Positions 54,818 to 64,000 are shown, counted from the first letter of the stretch. The stretch: DNA of 64,000 bases from Pseudomonas sp. B21-056 (GCF_026016325.1 NZ_CP087203.1:3720001-3784000); one strand, 5' to 3'. The notes: generated from the letters alone by a model not told the origin. Translations and numbers: made by a program.

Positions 54818-55126
54818 TCACAGACAGTTCGGTTGCGACGCGATTGCGTCGCCGAAGAACGCAGCCATGCCGCACAGCGCGAACACTTCCAGCACCGCAT
54901 GGCTGTGATTGCTCAGGCGCAATTGTCCACTGCGGGCAGAGACGGCTTTCTTGGCCATGATCAACAGTTGCAATCCGGCCGTATCCAGTTCCTGCACGGC
55001 GCTCAGATCGAGGTCCAGGTCGCCGCCCTCGCCGATCAGGTCGTCCAGGCGTTTTTTCCATTCGGCTGCGGTGTAGATGCTCAGCTCGCCCTCGATGGCG
55101 ATGCGCTGATGAACGGCGTTGCTCAT
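54818..55126 (-). CDS. STAS-domain protein
   Basis: A 102-residue single STAS domain, the fold of anti-sigma factor antagonists. The regulatory loop reads VQELDTAGLQLL, in the place of the DSSGL loop of SpoIIAA, so Thr could be phosphorylated. It sits between cheY and cheA, where some alternative chemosensory systems place such a protein. A role as CheA/CheY partner or phosphatase modulator is possible; no partner kinase of the SpoIIAB type is in the window. Confidence 0.82.
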   Translation of the reverse strand: MSNAVHQRIAIEGELSIYTAAEWKKRLDDLIGEGGDLDLDLSAVQELDTAGLQLLIMAKKAVSARSGQLRLSNHSHAVLEVFALCGMAAFFGDAIASQPNCL

Positions 55127-55148
55127 TGGCTTCGGACCCCAGGTCGGC

Positions 55149-55517
55149 TTACGGCAGTACGAGTTTGGAAACCGCGGTGAGCATCTGTGCCGGCTGGAAG
55201 GGCTTGACTACCCAGGCCTTGGCACCCGCCGCCTGGCCTTCCTGCTTCTTGGCGTCGCTGACTTCGGTGGTGAGCATGATCACCGGGGTGAACTTGTAGG
55301 CCGGCAACTGCTTGGCTGCACGGACAAAGGACAGACCGTCCATGTTCGGCATGTTCACGTCGCTGATGATCAGGTGCAGCTTGCGACCGTCGAGTTTGCT
55401 CAAGGCGTCTTTGCCATCGCAGGCTTCGACGGTGTCGTAACCGGCGCTTTTCAGGGCAATGCTGACGACCTGGCGCAGGGAGGCGGAGTCGTCGACGATC
55501 ATGATGGTCTTGGCCAT
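55149..55517 (-). CDS. cheY: Chemotaxis response regulator CheY
   Basis: A 122-residue single receiver domain: acidic pair Asp9/Asp10 (IMIVDDS), phospho-Asp53 (IISDVNMPNMDG), Thr in VIMLTTEVSD and Lys in WVVKPFQP. It is the output regulator of this operon; whether it touches the flagellar motor or another target is not visible. It starts eight bases after the receptor 5 stop. Confidence 0.92.
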   Translation of the reverse strand: MAKTIMIVDDSASLRQVVSIALKSAGYDTVEACDGKDALSKLDGRKLHLIISDVNMPNMDGLSFVRAAKQLPAYKFTPVIMLTTEVSDAKKQEGQAAGAKAWVVKPFQPAQMLTAVSKLVLP

Positions 55518-55525
55518 GGTGGTTC

Positions 55526-56728
55526 CTAGAAGAAAGTGATTTCGGATTCGTTGCTGGAGGCACCCTGGCCCTTGCCCCGGTGCACGTCGTGCAGCTCGGG
55601 CATGGTGTAGGTGCGGGCCAGTTGCTCCAGCCAGGCGTCGGCGTCAAGCGGCGTCAATGCAGACCCCGCGCCACCGTCGCGCAGACCTTGGGCAAGGCTG
55701 TCATGCAGTTTTTCAAGGTCGTTGCGGACCAGACTCAGCACCTGGCTGACGCGATCCTGGAATTGCAGGTCGACCAGCACCTGGGCAATTTCCCGGCCGA
55801 CGGATTGGCTTTCCTGACGCAGCTCATGGGAGGAATCGAAGAGTTCGGTGGTGGCACTGCGAAAGCGCTGGATCACCTGCTCGATGACCTCGCTGGAGTT
55901 GTTCACGGTCGCCTCGTCCTGCTCGGCATACCGGCGGGAAATCGCCAAGGTGTTGGCAATGGCCGAGCTCACGGTGTCCACGGTTTCACCGATGCGCTTG
56001 CCGGTGTCGCCGGAGAGACTGGACAACTTGCGAATCTCATCCGCCACCACGGCGAAGCCGCGACCGATTTCACCGGCACGGGCCGCCTCGATGGCGGCAT
56101 TGAGGGCAACCAGGTTGGTCTGCTTGGCGATATTGCCAACGTCCAGGGCCATCGACTGCAACTGCTCGGTCAGGCCTGCGAGCGCCATCACCTCGTGCAG
56201 CAGTGTCTCCTTGGTCGTCAGCGCGGCACGCAGCGAAGCGACGATGTCGTCGAGTTCACGCTGACTGGCACCGAACAATTCGACCAGCCCACCCTCCTCG
56301 TCGGCACCCTCTCGCGTGCTGGAAACGGCACGTTCGACCCGCAGGGATATGTCGGCAAAACGCGCAGCCAGCGACGTGATGGAGTCTTCGGTGAGGCTGC
56401 GGGCGACCTCGATCTGCCCCGACCAGACCGGCAACACACCGCGGCACACCGATTCCAGGCCGTCGCGGCTGGTGGAAGTTTCAGCGTGGGCCGTCAACGC
56501 CATCGATGTTCTGCCGACCGACTCCAGGGCCTGCCGCAGGGCACGGTGGTGCGAATGACAGTAGAGGGCGATAGCCGTGCCCATTGCCAGGAGCAGAACG
56601 GCCAGCCCTATGGACAGGGTGTCCAACGCACCGACCACCAATACGCTGGCGGCGCCCAGTAGCGACAATGCCAGGACCGCCAAGGGCAGTCCGGGTGCAG
56701 GGTTGGGGGCTTCGATTGTTGCGCTCAA
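55526..56728 (-). CDS. Short membrane-bound methyl-accepting protein (receptor 5), no periplasmic domain
   Basis: A 400-residue receptor-like protein. Two hydrophobic helices (about 14-35 and 38-58) are joined by a short turn, so there is almost nothing in the periplasm. A coiled region and a signalling hairpin follow, with tip text [20 protein letters not shown] and [16 protein letters not shown]. The C-terminal 45 residues ([20 protein letters not shown] and an acidic end) are outside the MCP fold. It heads the operon, as the receptor gene cttP heads P. aeruginosa che2. It probably senses inside the cell or acts as an array organiser. Confidence 0.85.
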   Translation of the reverse strand: MSATIEAPNPAPGLPLAVLALSLLGAASVLVVGALDTLSIGLAVLLLAMGTAIALYCHSHHRALRQALESVGRTSMALTAHAETSTSRDGLESVCRGVLPVWSGQIEVARSLTEDSITSLAARFADISLRVERAVSSTREGADEEGGLVELFGASQRELDDIVASLRAALTTKETLLHEVMALAGLTEQLQSMALDVGNIAKQTNLVALNAAIEAARAGEIGRGFAVVADEIRKLSSLSGDTGKRIGETVDTVSSAIANTLAISRRYAEQDEATVNNSSEVIEQVIQRFRSATTELFDSSHELRQESQSVGREIAQVLVDLQFQDRVSQVLSLVRNDLEKLHDSLAQGLRDGGAGSALTPLDADAWLEQLARTYTMPELHDVHRGKGQGASSNESEITFF

Positions 56729-56975
56729 ATGTAAACTCTCCGTCCGTGACCGGACCTGCCAGCAGATGCGGACGCTTGTAGTCTTGCGTCAAAAACCTTG
56801 CGTCAAAGAAGCAGGCAAAATGCCATTCGCTGATGATGCCGGGCAGGTGCGCAAGCAACCATCGGGCGTTGCTGGTTTTTGGGTAGGCTCCACAGCGATG
56901 TAGGTAGGCATTTCCCTACCTGATGTGATGCCTGTAGACGGAAGACGCGAGGTACCCATCAGCCCGCTGGACTTT

Positions 56976-57205
56976 GTGGGAGCGAGCTTGCTCGCGATAG
57001 CGGAGAGCCAGATTGAATCGATAGCGACTTTACTGCCGCCATCGCGAGCAGGCTCGCTCCCACAGGGAATCGGATGCAGCCGGGAGAAACAGGTCGGCTG
57101 TCAGCTCGCCTTCGCGAGCAAGCTCGCTCCCACAATAGGATTGGCGTACACCCGAAAGAGCCAGGTCGGCTGTCAGGCCGCCTTCGCGAGCAGGCTCGTT
57201 CCCAC
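56976..57205. repeat. Cluster of REP sequences
   Basis: A REP pair at 56976-57062, then two single inverse REPs (57109-57133 and 57183-57205) about 74 bp apart. The interval 56729-56975 shows no gene and should hold the chemosensory operon promoter; I see no clear consensus. Confidence 0.85.
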
Positions 57206-57242
57206 AGAAGTTTCAGTGTTTGCCTGGTTTGCGCCAGCCCGA

Positions 57243-57884
57243 TCAATCAATCAGGCGCTGGCTCACGGCAAAGCGCACAATCTCGGCATTGCTGGAAAAC
57301 CCCATCTTTTCCATCAGCCGCGATTTATGGGTGCTGACGGTCTTGTGGCTGATGCTCAGCGTCTCGGCGATACGGGTCACGCTGGCGCCACGGGCGAACA
57401 GGAGCAGGATCTGGAATTCACGCTCGGTAAGGGTGTGCTGATGGGATTGCTGTTTCAACCCGCTGACTTCGAGGGCGATGCGTTCGGCTATCTGCGGATC
57501 GATGAAACGCATCCCGCCGGCCACACGCCGGACCGCATCCAGCAGGGTCGGCAGCGAGCACATCTTGCACAGATAACCGGTGGCGCCGGCCCTGAGGGTG
57601 TGCTGGGCGATCTGGGGTTCGTTGTGCACGCTCAGCACCAACACTTTCTGATCTGGATAGTGAGCACGGATGTGCGTCACCAGATCAGCGCCACTGATAC
57701 CCGGCATGTTCATATCGAGCAGCAACAGGTCGATGCCGCCTCGCTGCAACCGCTCCAGCACCATGGCACCGTTCTCGGCTTCGGCCACGACCTGCAGGTC
57801 ACCCGCCAGGGCAAAGAGCTGCTTCAAGCCCTCGCGCATGATGGCGTGGTCATCGGCAACCAACAGACGGATTTTTTTGCTCAT
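57243..57884 (-). CDS. LuxR/NarL-type response regulator
   Basis: A 213-residue regulator with receiver domain (Asp57 in LLLLDMNMPG, Lys in GYLCKMCS) and LuxR-type helix-turn-helix (LTEREFQILLLFARGASVTR, then HKTVSTHKSRLMEKM). No cognate kinase is adjacent. It lies about 150 bp downstream of a diguanylate cyclase gene on the same strand. Target genes unknown; a UvrY/GacA-like architecture is all that can be said. Confidence 0.88.
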   Translation of the reverse strand: MSKKIRLLVADDHAIMREGLKQLFALAGDLQVVAEAENGAMVLERLQRGGIDLLLLDMNMPGISGADLVTHIRAHYPDQKVLVLSVHNEPQIAQHTLRAGATGYLCKMCSLPTLLDAVRRVAGGMRFIDPQIAERIALEVSGLKQQSHQHTLTEREFQILLLFARGASVTRIAETLSISHKTVSTHKSRLMEKMGFSSNAEIVRFAVSQRLID

Positions 57885-58038
57885 GGATAATGGACGCGCT
57901 GACTGAACGAGCCGGGTAAGCGGCAGGGGTACATCGAATTCAGGTTGGCATGGGCGTTACTCAGCCATCTATCAGGGGGCGCTGGTTTTTCAGTAGGAAA
58001 CCACTGTCACAGGTAGGCGAATGCCTACCCGTGCAGGG

Positions 58039-59958
58039 TTACACAATGTTTGCCAGAACGGCCTGGTTGCGTCCCTGGGCCTTGGCCTTGTAGAGGGCCT
58101 GGTCCGCTTGCTTGAGCAGATCCTGTGCCGTCCGCTCGTCCATGAGCACCATGACCGCCAGGCCAATGCTCACGGTCACGACGCCGAACGGCGACAGGGC
58201 ATGGGGCAGCGCCATGGCTTCCACGGACTTACCCAGCGCGTGGGCATGCTGTAGCGCCGTGTCGAGGTTGGGCGTCGTGGTGATGAGCACGAACTCTTCG
58301 CCGCCATAACGCGCCACCAGGTCGCCCGCCCGCTGGGCGTGAGCCTTGAGCGCATTGGCGACGCTGCGCAGGCAATCGTCACCGGCCTGGTGCCCGTAAT
58401 GGTCGTTGTATTTCTTGAAGTGATCCACATCGACCAGCATCAGCGACAGCAGCGTTCCCGCCCGCACCGAGCGACGCCATTCGTTGACCAGTGTTTCATC
58501 GAAATGCCGGCGGTTGGCAATGCCGGTCAAGCCGTCGGTCGTACTCAGCACGACCAGTTGGCGATTGGCTTCCTCGAGTGCGGCGGTACGGTCCTTGACC
58601 TTGAGCTCCAATTGTTCCTGTGCATCCTGGATCCTCTCCGCCATCTTGGCAAAGTCCCGGGCCAGCTCACCGATCTCGTCGGCGGAACGGATCGGCAAGG
58701 TGTCACGGCTCAGGCGCTCCTTGGACAGACCGAGCGAGCGCGTGGCCTGGATCAGCCGAAACAGAGGAATAGCCACCTGCTTCTGCAGGATGGAGCGCAG
58801 GATGAAGATCTCCACCAGCAGGGTCAGAAGCCCGAGAGCGATCACGATGAGCAGGTTGTCAAAAATCGCCGGGATCATCTGCGCCCGGGGAAAGTGCACG
58901 GCCAGGACCCAGGGCGTACCGGGAACGATGCCCATCGCGACAATGTCGTCGCGGGTCTGCACCACTTTCGCCTGGCCGGGCGTCAGTGAAGCAACAGCCT
59001 CGAGCAACGGATAGTCGCCGGTCAACTTGAGCGAGCGAATCGAAGCCTTGCCTTCGCTGCTTTTGACCTGGTCCATCTGGCCCGGGTAGTAGACCAGGGT
59101 GCCGTCCTCATCAGCGATGAACATGGTGCTGTAGGCACCGTTCACGAAGGGCTTGGCAGTACGCTTCATCAGTTCATCGAGCAGCACATCGACACAGGCC
59201 AGGATCTGGTGCTTGCCGGAGGCATCGGCCACGTCAGGTGTGGCAATCGTGGTCATCCAGGCATTGTTGGAAGCATCCCAGTACATACGGGTGAACAGGG
59301 TTTCGTTGCCGGGTGTCGCGAAGCCGCGCTCGTAGAACTCGTAGGTTTCCAGCTTCAGGGCATCCGGCCCCGAATAGGTGAAGACCTTGGCGATATCCGC
59401 CTGCTGGTAGATGGGGAAGCCTTTCTCCGGCACCACGCCATAGAAGTTGAACAGCCGCCCCTGGGCGCTGGAACCGTATTTGTGGGACAGGATATAAGAC
59501 AGGGCAAACCGTGCCTTGACATCATCGTTGGGTGGAATGTCGGGCGCGTAGGTGGCTGACATGCCGGCGAACCGACGGCCGTCTGGCAGGGGTTCGCCTT
59601 CGAACAGCATCGGACGCTGCGTATAGGAGCCGTCCTCGTGACGGTAGAAGATCCGGTCGAAGTCCTGCGCCAGGGTGGCCGCCATGCCTGGCCGGGCTAG
59701 CGTGTCCTTGAATTCATTCAGGAAGTTGCGCTGCAAATCCTTGATTTCATCGAACGGCAGGGCTTCGCGCTGCAACGTCTGCTCGGTCGACAGCAGCAGT
59801 TGCGTGGTCGCCGCCGTCTCCAGCGAATACATGTTCACATAATAAGAAACCGCCCCGGCACACAATGCCACCAGACCGATCCGCACCACGGCCAGACGCA
59901 AGGCTCGGGATGTGAGTGACCCCTTGCTGGATTTGAATCCCGGCTCTGTTTGCACCAT
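58039..59958 (-). CDS. Membrane diguanylate cyclase with large periplasmic sensor
   Basis: A 639-residue protein that would make c-di-GMP. TM1 lies at about 22-42, a periplasmic sensor of some 310 residues follows (Cache-like; WDASNNAWMTTIATPDV and GTLVYYPGQMD), then TM2 (about 360-385), HAMP and GGDEF (about 475-635). The active site reads ARYGGEEFVLI, and the inhibitory I-site RAGD lies exactly five residues before it, so product inhibition is expected. The ATG at 59958 follows GGAGA. It starts 37 bp after bcsC ends, so it is probably part of the cellulose operon, where c-di-GMP activates synthase BcsA. Confidence 0.9.
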   Translation of the reverse strand: MVQTEPGFKSSKGSLTSRALRLAVVRIGLVALCAGAVSYYVNMYSLETAATTQLLLSTEQTLQREALPFDEIKDLQRNFLNEFKDTLARPGMAATLAQDFDRIFYRHEDGSYTQRPMLFEGEPLPDGRRFAGMSATYAPDIPPNDDVKARFALSYILSHKYGSSAQGRLFNFYGVVPEKGFPIYQQADIAKVFTYSGPDALKLETYEFYERGFATPGNETLFTRMYWDASNNAWMTTIATPDVADASGKHQILACVDVLLDELMKRTAKPFVNGAYSTMFIADEDGTLVYYPGQMDQVKSSEGKASIRSLKLTGDYPLLEAVASLTPGQAKVVQTRDDIVAMGIVPGTPWVLAVHFPRAQMIPAIFDNLLIVIALGLLTLLVEIFILRSILQKQVAIPLFRLIQATRSLGLSKERLSRDTLPIRSADEIGELARDFAKMAERIQDAQEQLELKVKDRTAALEEANRQLVVLSTTDGLTGIANRRHFDETLVNEWRRSVRAGTLLSLMLVDVDHFKKYNDHYGHQAGDDCLRSVANALKAHAQRAGDLVARYGGEEFVLITTTPNLDTALQHAHALGKSVEAMALPHALSPFGVVTVSIGLAVMVLMDERTAQDLLKQADQALYKAKAQGRNQAVLANIV

Positions 59959-59995
59959 TTCAGCGTCTCCTTTCAACTTTTCGACGACCCTGCGC

Positions 59996-62900
59996 TCAGC
60001 GCCAATCCACATAGGGCGTTATCGGCTCGACCGGCAAAGGCAGGTTGCCCTGCCATGGGTCGAAGGTATAGCGCAGATACAACAGCGCACGGCTCGGCGC
60101 GTAGTCTTCGCTGTGCTGCCAGGTCAACCCGCCACCCAGCACCAGATGATCCGAGAGACGCCGCTCAACGAACCCCTGCAGGCGCACGTTGGCGCCGCTG
60201 GTGGTGGCGGCACCCTTGGTGCGGTCATCGGCGATATCGAAGCCGGCCTGCTCAACGCTGTTCAGCCATTGCGCCGCCTCGCCGTCCAGGGGATAGAGCT
60301 CGCTGGCGCGGGTCTTTGCGTAGGCCCAGCCGAGGGAGCTTTCCAGCCGCACCGACCACTGCGCATTGCGCCAGGCGTAATTGAGCGGAACACCGATCGA
60401 ATAATATTGCTGTGGACTGTAGTAGCCGCCCTGCCCCAGGGTGTACTCGCTCAGGTCCTTGTCGTAGCCCCAGTACATCACGGTCAGGCCGGTGCGCAGT
60501 CGCTCGTCGGCGCGCTCGATCAGCTTGTAGTAATAGCCGGCCATCGCCGAGCGCCGCTGGTTGTCGGCGACGTTTTCGCCACGCAGCCAATGAGCACCGA
60601 GGCTGGCCCAGACACCGTCCACGCCACCGGTGTCGTGACTCAGATCGAGGGTCAGGCCATTGGCGGTGACGCCGCCCCAACGGATACCGGTGACCGGGTC
60701 GACCGCCCCGGCGTAGGACAGCAGCGAATTGCCCATTGACCGACGGGATGCCGTCAGCTTCCAGCCCAGGGTGTTCCAGTCGCTGGCGAAGCTGACGCCG
60801 CCCAGCCAGTTCGACACCTCGAACCCCTCGGGGGAATGACCGACATCCAGCGCCCAGTGATCGTCATGCCAACCGATCGCCAACCCATTGCCGCGGGCGC
60901 TTTGCGTATCGCCAGGACACCCGTTGGGCTGCACCACTCCCGTCGCTCGGTTACGCAAGCGAATCGCACAGGTACCGAATCGTTCCCGATGCAACCCGTC
61001 GGCATCGGTGTCGAAACGACCGGCATCCAGATCGACATTCTCGGCCTGGACAAAACCCTGGCCTTCGCCCAGTGGCGCGTCGATGCGCAGGATGGTGGTC
61101 TGGGTGGTCAGGTCGGAAAGACCCGGGACGTTGTCGTCATTGCGCCAGGTGTAGTCATGGTAGAGATTCACCGTCGGATTCTGCCGCTGATACAACCTGT
61201 CGACATCACTGCGCAGGCTGCCCGGCAGCCAATCGTCGGCATCCTTCTTCCGGCTGGCGAGGGTCATCGCACGGTCATCCCGCGGATCGGCCTCGACCGG
61301 CGTGAGCAGTCCCGCCGCGGCCATGGCGTGTGCGTAATGATCCAGCGCCCGTTGCGGTTGCTCTTTCGCTATCAACCGGGCGCCGTCGCGATACGCCAGC
61401 GCATCATTCGGGGTTGCGTCCAGCAGTTGCGTGAACAGAGCCTTGGCCTTTTCAACGTTGCCCACGGCGGCCCAGGCATTGGCCAGGCGTCGTCGATAGT
61501 CGGGCTCTGCGGGTGGCTCGGTCAGTTGTTCCAGCTTCTGCTGTGCCGAATGCGTCTGACCCTTGGCGATCAAGGTTTCAATCAAGCCCAGTTGCGTTTC
61601 GGCAATTTGTCGGGCCTGTTGCAACGCCTGGCGATGGCGTATCTGGTCATCCAGATCGCGCATCCCTTGGTTCCAGGCCGATTTCGGAATGCGCCCAAGC
61701 TCATCCAGTGCCGCCCCGTCAGCGCCATTGCCGGACAGGTACAGGGCATGGGCGTAAAGCGCCTCGGGGTTATGGGCCTGACGCTGCATGAGGTCGCGCA
61801 ACGTGTCATCCGCCGCGCCGGTCTGCCCCAGCGCCTGCTGGGCCTTGGCCAACCGAAAGGCCAGCCACGGATCGTTCGGATCGAGCGTCCGGGCCTTGAT
61901 CAGCAAGTGGTTGACCTGCGCCCACTCAGCCCTTTTTTCGGCCGCATCAGCCTGGGCACTCAGCCGCGCCAGGACCAGGCGCTGGCGCAATGCAGCGAAT
62001 TCACGCTGCCGCGCGGGTGGCAGCGTATCGAGAAAGGCTTCCAGCTTCTGCGGTGCGTGCGCCTGGTAGAAACCCACCAGCGCTTGTGTCACAGGCGCGC
62101 TTGCCGGTTGCAATCGGTGCGCCCGCAACAGCAGAGCCTCGGCGGCAATGTCATCAGCCTTGGCCTGGGCAACGGTAGACAGCCGGACCAACGCCCAGGG
62201 ATCGTTCGGTTTCACTCTACCGGCCCGCTTGTAGGCTTTCTCGGCACCGACCAGGTCTTTGCGCCGCATGGCCTGATCACCCTGGCGCAACAGACTCCAG
62301 TAAGGGTCGACGTACGGCGGCGGCTTCACCGTGACCCGCCACGCCGGATCGGCAATTCGCTGTTGCTGGAGCTGTAGTTGCCCGGTGGCTTTGTTCCTGA
62401 GGGATGAATCAGGGTAGCGAGCGAGAAAATCCTGCCAACCCTTCACGCCCGCGGGGCTGACCGGTTGACGACTCAGGTAGTTGTATTCTTGCTCGGCAGC
62501 GGTATTGCTCGCCGACGGATCATTCGCCAGGCGGTGCAGGATCGCCAGGCCCTCGGCGTCCTTTTTCTGCTCGAACAGCAGATTGGCCAGCACCACTTGC
62601 AGCCCTGCGTTCCCCGGATACTGACGGTCCAGTACCCGCAACTGTTCGATGGCCGTTGTCTGCTGACCAGCCACGGCGCCGCGGGCCCGCCAATATTCCA
62701 GGGCACTGCCAAGGTCCGGCGGGGCATCGCCGAAGAGTTGTCGATACACCCCGACGGCGTCTTGCGCTTTCCCCGCTTCCGCCAGCGCCCGTGCCTGATG
62801 CAAGTCTTTCTGCCCGTTGGCGCTTTGCAGTTTCATCAGGCTTCGTGCCTGGACCCACTCCGGAGAGTCCGGCGCCTGACGCTGCAATCTTTCCAGCAAC

Positions 62901-63151
62901 AGCCCGGCCCGCGCCTGATCATTTTGCAGCAGGGCCTGGCGGATCCCGGCGACCAGCACGGGTGGCAGGTCGGGGGCGATCAGGTTCAGCCGTGCCAATG
63001 CATCCCGCACCAGGTCTTCGCGATACAGTGCTTCGCCGACGCGCATCTGCTCCAGGAACCGCTGTTGCTGATCGACCTGGCCTGCCGCCTGGCCCAACGC
63101 TGGGCCGCACAGGCAACCCAGCAACAACGCCCATCCACTTATTTTTTGCAT
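59996..63151 (-). CDS. bcsC: Cellulose biosynthesis outer-membrane protein BcsC
   Basis: A 1,051-residue export protein. It has a signal peptide (MQKISGWALLLGCLCGPALG), then a long periplasmic TPR superhelix (about residues 25-700, with repeated Ala/Leu helices such as LVGAEKAYKRAGRVKPNDPW). The C-terminal beta-barrel (about 720-1051) threads cellulose through the outer membrane and ends PITPYVDWR. It overlaps bcsZ by 13 bases. The order bcsZ-bcsC fits bcs/wss operons, but no acetylation genes (wssF-J) follow it here; a diguanylate cyclase does. Confidence 0.9.
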   Translation of the reverse strand: MQKISGWALLLGCLCGPALGQAAGQVDQQQRFLEQMRVGEALYREDLVRDALARLNLIAPDLPPVLVAGIRQALLQNDQARAGLLLERLQRQAPDSPEWVQARSLMKLQSANGQKDLHQARALAEAGKAQDAVGVYRQLFGDAPPDLGSALEYWRARGAVAGQQTTAIEQLRVLDRQYPGNAGLQVVLANLLFEQKKDAEGLAILHRLANDPSASNTAAEQEYNYLSRQPVSPAGVKGWQDFLARYPDSSLRNKATGQLQLQQQRIADPAWRVTVKPPPYVDPYWSLLRQGDQAMRRKDLVGAEKAYKRAGRVKPNDPWALVRLSTVAQAKADDIAAEALLLRAHRLQPASAPVTQALVGFYQAHAPQKLEAFLDTLPPARQREFAALRQRLVLARLSAQADAAEKRAEWAQVNHLLIKARTLDPNDPWLAFRLAKAQQALGQTGAADDTLRDLMQRQAHNPEALYAHALYLSGNGADGAALDELGRIPKSAWNQGMRDLDDQIRHRQALQQARQIAETQLGLIETLIAKGQTHSAQQKLEQLTEPPAEPDYRRRLANAWAAVGNVEKAKALFTQLLDATPNDALAYRDGARLIAKEQPQRALDHYAHAMAAAGLLTPVEADPRDDRAMTLASRKKDADDWLPGSLRSDVDRLYQRQNPTVNLYHDYTWRNDDNVPGLSDLTTQTTILRIDAPLGEGQGFVQAENVDLDAGRFDTDADGLHRERFGTCAIRLRNRATGVVQPNGCPGDTQSARGNGLAIGWHDDHWALDVGHSPEGFEVSNWLGGVSFASDWNTLGWKLTASRRSMGNSLLSYAGAVDPVTGIRWGGVTANGLTLDLSHDTGGVDGVWASLGAHWLRGENVADNQRRSAMAGYYYKLIERADERLRTGLTVMYWGYDKDLSEYTLGQGGYYSPQQYYSIGVPLNYAWRNAQWSVRLESSLGWAYAKTRASELYPLDGEAAQWLNSVEQAGFDIADDRTKGAATTSGANVRLQGFVERRLSDHLVLGGGLTWQHSEDYAPSRALLYLRYTFDPWQGNLPLPVEPITPYVDWR

Positions 63152-64000
63152 GCAGGGGCCCAAACCGGTAGCAACCGTCCGTTCTTGTCAAAGCGATAGC
63201 GCCGCTCATCCCAGCCCTGGCCGAACAGCAGCAGCGAGCGGTTGTAATACGCGTCGGGCGCGGGCGGTTCCTGACGCAGCCGCTCACGCTGCACCTTCAA
63301 GGTATCTGCACCGTCAGGTGCACTGGCAAGCAGGGGCAACAGTGCCGCCGAGAAACCCACCGGGCCTTTGCCGGTGTCGGCGCCGCTCTGGGTGTCGAGC
63401 AGTTCCGGCACCGCCCCCCGGCGAGCGGTCAGGTCTGCCATGGGTTGGAAATGCTTGAGCAACCCGGCCCGGCCCGGTGCATCCTCGGCGAGCATGCCGA
63501 GCCACAGATAAACCCTGATCGCGTCGTAGCTGCCCTTGGGCCCCGTCACGTTATCGACGGCCCAGCCCTGCCCGCGTCGCCACAGTAACCAGTCGGGGGC
63601 CAGACCCTGGGGCGAGCCTTGCGTCAGCAACCGTTGAGCATTCTCCGCAAGCTGGCCCCAGACCGGCGCCACCTGGGCAAAACGCGCCAGCAGTTGCGGT
63701 GGCAGGTAGCTGGGATTCAGGCGCCAGGTGTCGGCACTGTCGAAACCCTGCCCTCCCGGCAGCAGCATCAGGCCAAGGCCCGGCAGTTGGCGCACGCTCT
63801 GCGCCGCGCTGAGCCAGAGCATATCGAGCCCCAGCTTTTCATACTCGGGTCGACGCCATAGCCTTCCGGCTTCCAACAGGCTGTAGGCGATCCACAGATC
63901 GGCATCGCTGGCATTGTTGGGGTCGAGCACTTGCCAGCGCCCATCCTTGTCACGCCCCCATTGCCAGGCCGGCAACTGGCGAGCCAGGTCACCGCCGGCC
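63139..64000 (-). CDS. bcsZ: Periplasmic endo-1,4-beta-glucanase BcsZ (GH8), 5' end outside window
   Basis: GH8 cellulase that trims nascent cellulose in the periplasm during synthesis. The visible 286 residues include NNASDADLWIAYSLLEAGRL, which holds the catalytic-base Asp region of BcsZ, plus LNPSYLPPQLLARF and GPKGSYDAIRVYLWLGML. The frame is open to the window edge (reading GDLARQLPAWQWG there), so the N-terminus with signal peptide and the catalytic Glu lie outside. The C-terminus overlaps the start of bcsC. Confidence 0.9.
   Translation of the reverse strand, partial: AGGDLARQLPAWQWGRDKDGRWQVLDPNNASDADLWIAYSLLEAGRLWRRPEYEKLGLDMLWLSAAQSVRQLPGLGLMLLPGGQGFDSADTWRLNPSYLPPQLLARFAQVAPVWGQLAENAQRLLTQGSPQGLAPDWLLWRRGQGWAVDNVTGPKGSYDAIRVYLWLGMLAEDAPGRAGLLKHFQPMADLTARRGAVPELLDTQSGADTGKGPVGFSAALLPLLASAPDGADTLKVQRERLRQEPPAPDAYYNRSLLLFGQGWDERRYRFDKNGRLLPVWAPACKK

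Noticed and set aside
1..64000. tRNA or rRNA genes, prophage or integrase-linked island
   Set aside because: No cloverleaf-like or rRNA text and no integrase or phage structural genes were seen; the only mobile element is the IS110 copy.

Overview
The window looks like a chromosomal segment of a fluorescent Pseudomonas (P. fluorescens complex). It is GC-rich and its proteins are typically pseudomonad (MsuE/SfnG sulfur scavenging, ArsJ with its partner GAPDH, FdsABGD formate dehydrogenase, BcsZ/BcsC). Many intergenic spaces carry the REP palindrome GTGGGAGCGAGCCTGCTCGC in opposed pairs. This assignment rests on gene content and REP type only; no database was consulted.

Layout. 1-7702 (minus): a co-directional organosulfur operon made of msuE, sfnG, a shrunken AMP-ligase-like protein and a five-gene branched-chain-type ABC transporter. 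It is divergent from a DszC/SfnB-like flavoprotein (8079-9341, plus). The gap between them holds sigma-54-type promoters for both directions and a perfect IHF consensus. 9322-12626: trmK and a small accessory stretch (hypothetical protein, nuclease-like protein, nucleotidyltransferase, GNAT). 12640-16438: epoxide hydrolase, a REP-rich region with a small Pseudomonas-type protein behind a highly structured leader, and an antitoxin-Fic pair. 16439-22318: ompW and the fdsGBAD formate dehydrogenase operon. 22659-28498: membrane protein, MarR-GNAT fusion, secreted protein, HWE kinase with single-domain receiver, lipoprotein. 28574-33738: YeeE/YedE pair, arsJ with gapdh, amidase. 33793-38155: trehalase, then a tandem REP (BIME) array of 134-bp period that has been split by an IS110-family element. 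38156-56728 (minus): an expanded chemosensory operon ordered like the P. aeruginosa che2 (F7-type) cluster, ending in a GGDEF-EAL gene. 57243-64000 (minus): orphan LuxR-type regulator, a diguanylate cyclase, and the bcsC and (cut) bcsZ end of a cellulose operon.

How the parts work together. In the sulfur block a flavin reductase and FMNH2 monooxygenase would release sulfite from sulfones or sulfonates brought in by the ABC transporter. The right-hand 26 kb joins chemosensory signalling, c-di-GMP turnover and cellulose export, suggesting control of surface behaviour or biofilm rather than, or besides, flagellar motility.

The most striking observation is the IS110 element (36819-37996). It sits between the two halves of one REP unit. 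Its 5' non-coding region folds on paper into two successive stem / internal-loop / hairpin modules, like the bridge RNA described for IS621. The predicted target loop carries guides matching both sides of the actual REP insertion point, and the donor loop carries guides matching the element's own ends.
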